Shown here one piece after another: positions 59,188 through 64,000 of a stretch of DNA of 64,000 bases. The stretch comes from Debaryomyces hansenii CBS767 (Eukaryota; Ascomycota; Pichiomycetes; Serinales; Debaryomycetaceae), in NCBI RefSeq assembly GCF_000006445.2, contig NC_006044.2, positions 372,001-436,000 of the forward strand. Reading direction: 5' to 3'. The number at the start of each line of letters is the position of its first letter. The stretch's first letter is position 1. The position numbers were made by a program, and so were the translations under genes. A model generated the notes under the pieces. That model ran no database searches and was not told the origin of the DNA. It saw only the letters and a list, made by a program, of their open reading frames with translations.

Positions 59188-59934
59188 TTAGTTGTCTTCC
59201 TTTTCACTTGGATCTATGTCTTTACGACGTTCTTCTAAAGTCAAGTACAAGGTATTACTTGAGGCCTCTAAAGTTCTTACCAAGCCGGCACCACCCAAAA
59301 CTGTCAATAACCCTGCCAATTGGCCTTGAAGTTCTTCCTTAGATGGTAAGTCTTTAAATTTATCAACCTGGTCTATATCGTATACCTTCTGTTCAACTCT
59401 AGCACCGATTAAAATCAACTTTTCATTAGCTGACTTCAAAATCTTTAAAATTTGAGTAACTGCTTGTGGATCACATTTTGGTATAGTGATAATACCAGTT
59501 GGTCCATTTAATAATGAAGAGAACGGATGAACAACATTTCTATTTCTTTTAGACGTTTCCAAGTCTGCTGGATCATTTTCGTGTTCTGATCTTAAATAAA
59601 CGTTGTAAATACTGTTTCTGATAATGTTCAACTTGGCACCTGCCTTATTAAGTTCTGATCTAAATTTCTTATTTTCAGATTTAATTAAATTATTATGATG
59701 AACATATAACACTATTTCATTTGAGTCATTCAAGTATTTGTAATAGTCGACTAAGAATGTCTTTCTAGTCAAAATATGCTTACCAGTGTTACGGTCAAGG
59801 GAGTAGACTGGTGATTGTTCAGTACTATACGATGATTGTTGTACCCTAAAAATCGATGGCTTAAAAAAGTTAAATATGGTTCCCTGTGGGCGTATGCATC
59901 TCAACCCATTTATGGATGCTAATGGGAGTCTCAT
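59188..59934 (-). CDS. MRPL11: Mitochondrial large-subunit ribosomal protein uL10m (MRPL11)
   Basis: 248 residues (yeast Mrpl11 249). The N terminus is basic with few acidic residues, typical of a mitochondrial presequence (to about residue 35), followed by the uL10-like fold: KTFLVDYYKYLNDSNEIVLYVHHNNL, LNKAGAKLNIIRNSIYNVYL and, near the end, LQGQLAGLLTVLGGAGLVRTLEA, which corresponds to the Q-L..L..P..L...L family ending. A CACGTG E-box lies 110 bp upstream of the ATG. Assignment is by overall pattern and length. Confidence 0.85.
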   Translation of the reverse strand: MRLPLASINGLRCIRPQGTIFNFFKPSIFRVQQSSYSTEQSPVYSLDRNTGKHILTRKTFLVDYYKYLNDSNEIVLYVHHNNLIKSENKKFRSELNKAGAKLNIIRNSIYNVYLRSEHENDPADLETSKRNRNVVHPFSSLLNGPTGIITIPKCDPQAVTQILKILKSANEKLILIGARVEQKVYDIDQVDKFKDLPSKEELQGQLAGLLTVLGGAGLVRTLEASSNTLYLTLEERRKDIDPSEKEDN

Positions 59935-60649
59935 TATCGTTAGCTTATTGAAGGGCCTACTGAAGGTGAAAACTTATTCGTAGACCGAATTTTTCAGTAC
60001 CGTCGAATTGTGTATGGTAAGCACACGCTAACTCTTTAGTAGTCACGTGTATTTCACCAAAAAGCTATAGCTTGTGCTAGAATCAGTATGGTTCGATTGT
60101 TGTTATCAAGTACCAGATGCTATGATTAAATAAGTAGGATGTTTCGTTGATTTACTTCTGGTTTTTTCTGAAAATGTACCTCAATAACTTTTTGTGATTT
60201 TGGTGTGTCTTTATTCTCTTCCCTATGTTGCGATGGGTTCAATATTTTTATACTAAGAGTATCGAAAGGCATATATCTGTAAATATTCGTACATTTCTAT
60301 TTATTTCTTCATAAATGTGTCATATATTTCGGTAATTTAATTATAATAAGGTTTAAGTCTTTATAAGTTTTTGCTCATTTTGGGAATTTTTCAGAATAGA
60401 TACGAAACGGTAGCATTGAAAACAAAAAAATAGGCTTTAAAGCTATTATATAGTACTAATCTGAAGTGTATAATTAACGGTTTTAATCACCCACTGTATG
60501 TACTGCTTCTTGTTTATTGAAGGTAAATACGTTGGCTGCAAAATACGTAGTGTGTCTAGTCTGTATAAAAAATATTTTTACATCATCGAACCGAGCACAA
60601 TTTATATATATAAAATAGAGTGGGCATAATATTGCTAATAGATTCAATA
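59935..60649. promoter_or_regulatory. Divergent promoter region of MRPL11 and the RNase III gene
   Basis: About 715 bp without a gene. A CACGTG E-box lies at 60044-60049, close to MRPL11. TATA-like sequence (TTATATATATAAA) lies at about 60602-60613, roughly 40 bp before the RNase III ATG. Nothing else was recognised. Confidence 0.45.
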
Positions 60650-62272
60650 ATGAATGGATCGAATTACGAAGAGTTTGTCAACTCTCTAAATAGGAGTAAC
60701 AATACTGACGAGTATAATTCGGCCATTGAAAGCGAAACCGTTACTCCTGCCAGGAATGCTCATCTGGGCTCAAAGAAAAGAAAGATTGATGAAATAGACA
60801 AAGGGACTTCAGATAATAATAATTTCGGATATGTAGAAGTAAAAAAACTTGAACACTGCACAAGAACACTCCAGAAGAATATCAGGCTTCTTATAAATGA
60901 AGCACCTGATTTAACAGAAGTTGAGAGACTATTAACCTCGAAGACGTTGGACCAAAATACTATATTTGATTTAGAGAATAACGAACTAATCAAGTTGGCA
61001 GCACAGTTGAAAACGAAATACAATAATGGACGCTTAAGGCTATTCGATTCAATAATAAATAATAATGCTAGTGTAATTGAAGGTGTGGATGATGAAGACA
61101 ATGAAATAAGTTCAGGTTCAGAAAAAAGCATGGATACAGAAAGACACACAAGAAAAACGTCAAAAGAACCAGAGTCGAAGGAAAGTAACGTACCTGACTT
61201 ACCGGTAATAAACGACATCAAACTCTGTAATAGGGTCTTCATTCATAAGTCTATTATTAATAATAAATCTTATTTGCATAAATCTGAGTTGATGGCATCG
61301 CATAATGAAAGATTGGAATTTTTAGGGGATTCTGTACTTAATAATCTTGTAACAGTAATAATTTTTAATAAATTTCCAGAAGCATCTGAGGGTGAATTGT
61401 CAAAGATCAGATCACTGTTGGTTAATAATGTCACTTTAGCTGAATTCTCAATATTGTATGGGTTTGATAAGAAGTTGAGAAGTAATATTAATGACCAAAT
61501 ACTTAAGGATAGTACCCAAAAGATTTATGCTGATATATTTGAGGCATACATCGGCGCATTAGCAATTGAACGTAAGTTTGATTACACCGAAATTCAGCAA
61601 TGGCTTACTACATTAATGGACAGTAGATTGAATAAACATGCTAGGCAGATCAGCAGTACTGAAGAGATAAACAAAGATGCCAAGTCGGAATTATACTCTC
61701 TTATTGGTACAGCAGCTTTTCACCCTCAATACGAAGTAGTTAAAACTGGTGATGGCTCATCAAATCCATTTGTGATAAGATGTACCATGGGTGATGATGT
61801 TTTAGGGGTAGGCACTGCTCCTAGTAATAAAGACGCTGGTTTAAGGGCGGCCATGGAAGCATTGAAAAATAAGAGCTTGCTCGAAAAGTACAGTCAGGTA
61901 AGGTTTAATATGGATAGAAATCAATCTGTGATAAGTAATAAGACGAAAAGTGCACAATTATCAACATCGACTTCACAATCTAGCGAAACACAAAAAATTG
62001 ATACAACCATATTCCCTCTTATCGCAGATGTCTCTACAGATGTAGATAATAAGGCAAAGAATGAACTTTATTCAATATTAGGGAAGAATATGGGGACTAT
62101 TCCTATCTATGAGATCTATGAAATGTCATCAAAGCAATTCCGAGCCGAGCTTAAGGTTAAAGGAATACATGTTGCAACCGCAGTTGATGCTACAAAGAAA
62201 AGAGCTTGTAGTAGAGCTGCAATGACAATTATAAATAATAAAGAAGCAATCGATGCTTTATGCAGCTTATAA
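60650..62272 (+). CDS. RNase III with two dsRNA-binding domains (Dicer/Rnt1-type, DCR1-like)
   Basis: Double-strand-specific endoribonuclease, 540 residues from the ATG at 60650 (the frame opens upstream at a GTG). Residues 1-190 form an N-terminal region. The single RNase III domain (about 190-337) has HNERLEFLGDSVLN at 219-232 and KIYADIFEAYIGAL, retaining all four catalytic acidic residues. A first dsRBD lies at about 342-413 (SELYSLIG.., AGLRAAMEALKN) and, after a ~50-residue Ser/Thr-rich linker, a second at about 463-535 (NELYSILG.., SRAAMTIINN). S. cerevisiae Rnt1 has one dsRBD; budding-yeast Dicer (Dcr1) has two. In C. albicans one such enzyme does both siRNA and rRNA/snRNA processing, which may apply here. 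Confidence 0.93.
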   Translation: MNGSNYEEFVNSLNRSNNTDEYNSAIESETVTPARNAHLGSKKRKIDEIDKGTSDNNNFGYVEVKKLEHCTRTLQKNIRLLINEAPDLTEVERLLTSKTLDQNTIFDLENNELIKLAAQLKTKYNNGRLRLFDSIINNNASVIEGVDDEDNEISSGSEKSMDTERHTRKTSKEPESKESNVPDLPVINDIKLCNRVFIHKSIINNKSYLHKSELMASHNERLEFLGDSVLNNLVTVIIFNKFPEASEGELSKIRSLLVNNVTLAEFSILYGFDKKLRSNINDQILKDSTQKIYADIFEAYIGALAIERKFDYTEIQQWLTTLMDSRLNKHARQISSTEEINKDAKSELYSLIGTAAFHPQYEVVKTGDGSSNPFVIRCTMGDDVLGVGTAPSNKDAGLRAAMEALKNKSLLEKYSQVRFNMDRNQSVISNKTKSAQLSTSTSQSSETQKIDTTIFPLIADVSTDVDNKAKNELYSILGKNMGTIPIYEIYEMSSKQFRAELKVKGIHVATAVDATKKRACSRAAMTIINNKEAIDALCSL

Positions 62273-62912
62273 TATTTTATATATAGTAATATAATGATAA
62301 TAATGTCAATTATACATACTGTAAACCTGATTTTAATCTAATATTACTTGCATATATACACATCCTCTCTCAAAAAGTTTTGTTGAATTATTGAAGCATA
62401 TCATATATCGTAGCTGCTTCCGTCATTATTACACCTATTTTATATATCAACTGCTTTTATCAGAGCTGCCAATGCCATTAATAGATTCATGAACATCTGC
62501 AATTATAAAATAACGCTAAATGAAATATTCATAGTATTTATCCTTTATTTACCTATCCGCGGACAAATTAACTAGGGCACAGGTTACTTTATTGTCCATA
62601 TATTGAGTACAAATAGATAATAATGTTAAAATTAAAGAATGGTATAACTTGCAACGAATAGTAATATATATGGAAGAACTTGAGGAAATGTTTGTCAAAG
62701 GCTATTTTTAGTCTTCAGGAACCTTTTCGCATTTATATTCTCAAAGAATCTGTCAAAGTCCCTTAATTGGACATTGACAGATTCAAAAGCCGTAAAGCCC
62801 AGCAGACTAGGTAGTTAAAACAACGATCATTGAACCCTGAATAACGAAAAAAATAATTAATAGACTGCCTCATGCGCTATATACGCATACGATTTAATCA
62901 ACTTTCAAGAAA
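62273..62912. other. Intergenic with a near-perfect 16-bp hairpin
   Basis: A 640-bp gap between the RNase III gene and the tRNA pair. It contains an inverted repeat at 62746-62784 (arms of 16 nt, one A-A mismatch, 7-nt loop). No LTR ends or coding region were recognised. Confidence 0.55.
62746..62784. repeat. Inverted repeat forming a 16-bp hairpin
   Basis: 5' arm AATCTGTCAAAGTCC (62747-62761) and 3' arm GGACATTGACAGATT (62769-62783) pair with a single A-A mismatch; an outer G-C pair (62746/62784) extends the stem. The loop is CTTAATT. Significance unknown. Confidence 0.9.
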
Positions 62913-62986
62913 GGTCCCTTGGCCCAGTTGGTTAAGGCGTGGTGCTAATAACGCCAAGATCAGCAGTTCGATCCTGCTAGGGACCA
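62913..62986 (+). tRNA. tRNA-Ile(AAT)
   Basis: Cloverleaf with acceptor GGTCCCT/AGGGACC and discriminator A, D arm TGGCCCAGTTGGTTAAGGC, and anticodon stem TGGTG/CGCCA enclosing loop CTAATAA with anticodon AAT. The T arm is CAGCAG-TTCGATC-CTGCT-like. No intron. The following bases are TTTC, so there is no T4+ terminator before the next tRNA. Confidence 0.96.
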
Positions 62987-63004
62987 TTTCTCTCAATTCA
63001 CACA

Positions 63005-63077
63005 GGGCGTGTGGCGTAGTTGGTAGCGCGCTCCCTTAGCATGGGAGAGGTCTCCGGTTCGACTCCGGACTCGTCCA
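63005..63077 (+). tRNA. tRNA-Ala(AGC)
   Basis: Closely matches yeast tRNA-Ala(AGC): acceptor start GGGCGTG, D arm TGGCGTAGTTGGTAGCGC, anticodon stem CTCCC/GGGAG around TTAGCAT with anticodon AGC, T arm TCCGG-TTCGACT-CCGGA, and the 3' end CTCGTCCA. It begins 18 bp after the tRNA-Ile and is followed directly by a T7 tract, a strong RNA polymerase III terminator. Confidence 0.97.
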
Positions 63078-63187
63078 TTTTTTTATTCCTTCCCTCACCC
63101 GTGAGCTGGATTTTTTAGATTAGTGAACATTCATATACGAACGGTAGATAAACAAGTTTTAATTGCATATAAATTAAATACTGTGAG

Positions 63188-64000
63188 ATGCCATCTCAAC
63201 AAGATACAGTAAGGAAGAACTCAGATGATTTGAATTTGAATGGGCAGAACAATAGTAAATATAATTTTACTAAATCGTCTAACAAGCCTCCCGAACATCT
63301 TTCTGAATTCTACTCCTTCATGAGCAATAGCTCGAATATACCGACCTCCCCTGGCCGAGAGCCCACAGGGGGAAGCTATGATTATAGCCAGAGAATAAAT
63401 AGAGAGCCATCGTTGAATACCTTTACTTCATTCTCCCCATCTGTGAGTGATCTTTCAAATATATTAACTTCACAAGACTTTCAACATACCACTGAAAAAT
63501 ATAGCAATATTATAGATAAGGCTGAAAAATTACGATTATCATTGGCAAATGTTTGTGAAGCAGCCAATGAATTTGGTCATGCTTTGGAAGATTCAATAAA
63601 CGAATGCCCTAAAGTAAATAATTCGAAAAATGTGAGCAATGGGATAATGAATGCGGGTGGGTTGCAGCATATAATAGCAGCGAATCAGAATATCTTAAGC
63701 AGCTTGATATTTCTGAGCTTCGAGAAACCGTTGAGAAAAGAGTTGATAAATCTTCAAGAAGAATATAATTCCAATTATAAATTTTATCAGCAAGAAGTGA
63801 AATCGAAATCGAAATTGTTAAAAGAGAAAGAGGTAGAAAATGTGAAGCTTTCGAAGTCGAAGACAAGAAACTTGAATACGTACAAAATTAACTTGTTGAG
63901 TTTGACAAATCAGATTGATGATATTGATAGGTTGAAATATGAATATTACCATGAAATTAATTCTATGATAGAGAATTTTAATCGAGATCATTTACTCATT
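63188..64000 (+). CDS. I-BAR-type coiled-coil protein, IVY1-like (5' part, cut by window end)
   Basis: An ATG at 63188 opens a frame that runs off the window (271 codons visible). The N-terminal ~95 residues are Ser/Asn-rich and disordered. From about residue 98 come long amphipathic helices: FQHTTEKYSNIIDKAEKLRL, SLANVCEAANEFGHALED, then GGLQHIIAANQNILSSLIF and SFEKPLRKELINLQEEYNSN, followed by a Lys-rich helix. The pattern fits a BAR-superfamily bundle, and S. cerevisiae Ivy1 (vacuolar I-BAR protein binding Ypt7 and Vps33) is the best match I can think of. An in-frame CTG at residue ~176 follows LIF. The gene is real with high probability; the name is tentative. Confidence 0.75.
   Translation, partial: MPSQQDTVRKNSDDLNLNGQNNSKYNFTKSSNKPPEHLSEFYSFMSNSSNIPTSPGREPTGGSYDYSQRINREPSLNTFTSFSPSVSDLSNILTSQDFQHTTEKYSNIIDKAEKLRLSLANVCEAANEFGHALEDSINECPKVNNSKNVSNGIMNAGGLQHIIAANQNILSSLIFLSFEKPLRKELINLQEEYNSNYKFYQQEVKSKSKLLKEKEVENVKLSKSKTRNLNTYKINLLSLTNQIDDIDRLKYEYYHEINSMIENFNRDHLLI

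Noticed and set aside
62371..62912. Possible solo LTR next to the tRNA genes (TGTTGAA at 62372)
   Set aside because: No matching LTR 3' end (such as CAACA), no target-site duplication and no second copy in the window.

Overview
The window is nuclear DNA from a budding yeast (Saccharomycotina), most likely of the CTG-Ser clade (Debaryomyces/Candida/Scheffersomyces-like). The support is AT-rich, gene-dense DNA; spliceosomal introns with GTATGT donors and TACTAAC branch points; proteins that match baker's-yeast families along their length; and CTG codons that fall where the families prefer a small polar residue rather than leucine (for example the RNase III gene at 61415 and CDC55 at 13194 and 13650). 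I cannot name the species. All assignments come from recognising families by eye; no database search was run.

Layout. 1-8 kb: 3' part of STT3 (oligosaccharyltransferase), MPO1, the mRNA m6A methyltransferase IME4 and the two-exon endocytic adaptor SLA1. 8-15 kb: a D-2-hydroxyacid dehydrogenase, COX4 (probable 5'UTR intron), RPS26 (5'UTR intron), CDC55 and COX13. 15-22 kb: two MNN4/LicD-type mannosylphosphorylation genes in opposite orientation around the nitrilase-fold N-terminal amidase NTA1. 22-25 kb: a gene-poor stretch with a GC-rich island, a tiny glycine-rich GPI-type wall protein and a tRNA-Arg, then the two-exon bHLH gene INO4. 25-30 kb: DPH6, then RPS9 and RPL21, each with an intron of about 335 bp. 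30-41 kb: golgin COY1, a small membrane protein, DCR2 phosphatase, MAPKKK STE11 and an NNK1-like kinase. 41-47 kb: the glycerol symporter STL1, a tandem YIM1-like oxidoreductase pair recently homogenised by gene conversion, and GNA1. 46.8-47.3 kb: a gene with no long ORF, the spliceosomal SmG protein (SMX2), split into five tiny exons on the minus strand. 47-57 kb: CTF19 (kinetochore), IES1 (INO80), VPS11 and FUS2 (mating-cell fusion RhoGEF-like). 57-64 kb: two-exon RTN1, TRM8, MRPL11, an RNase III with two dsRNA-binding domains (the layout of budding-yeast Dicer rather than S. cerevisiae Rnt1), a tRNA-Ile/tRNA-Ala pair with no terminator between them, and the start of an IVY1-like I-BAR gene.

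Most of this is ordinary core-genome yeast DNA. There is no mobile element, CRISPR array or bacterial-type island. The items most worth a second look are the hidden five-exon SmG gene, the Dicer-like RNase III with a strong hairpin about 0.5 kb downstream, the gene-conversion tracts in the YIM1 pair, the probable dicistronic tRNA unit, and the structured RPS9 intron.
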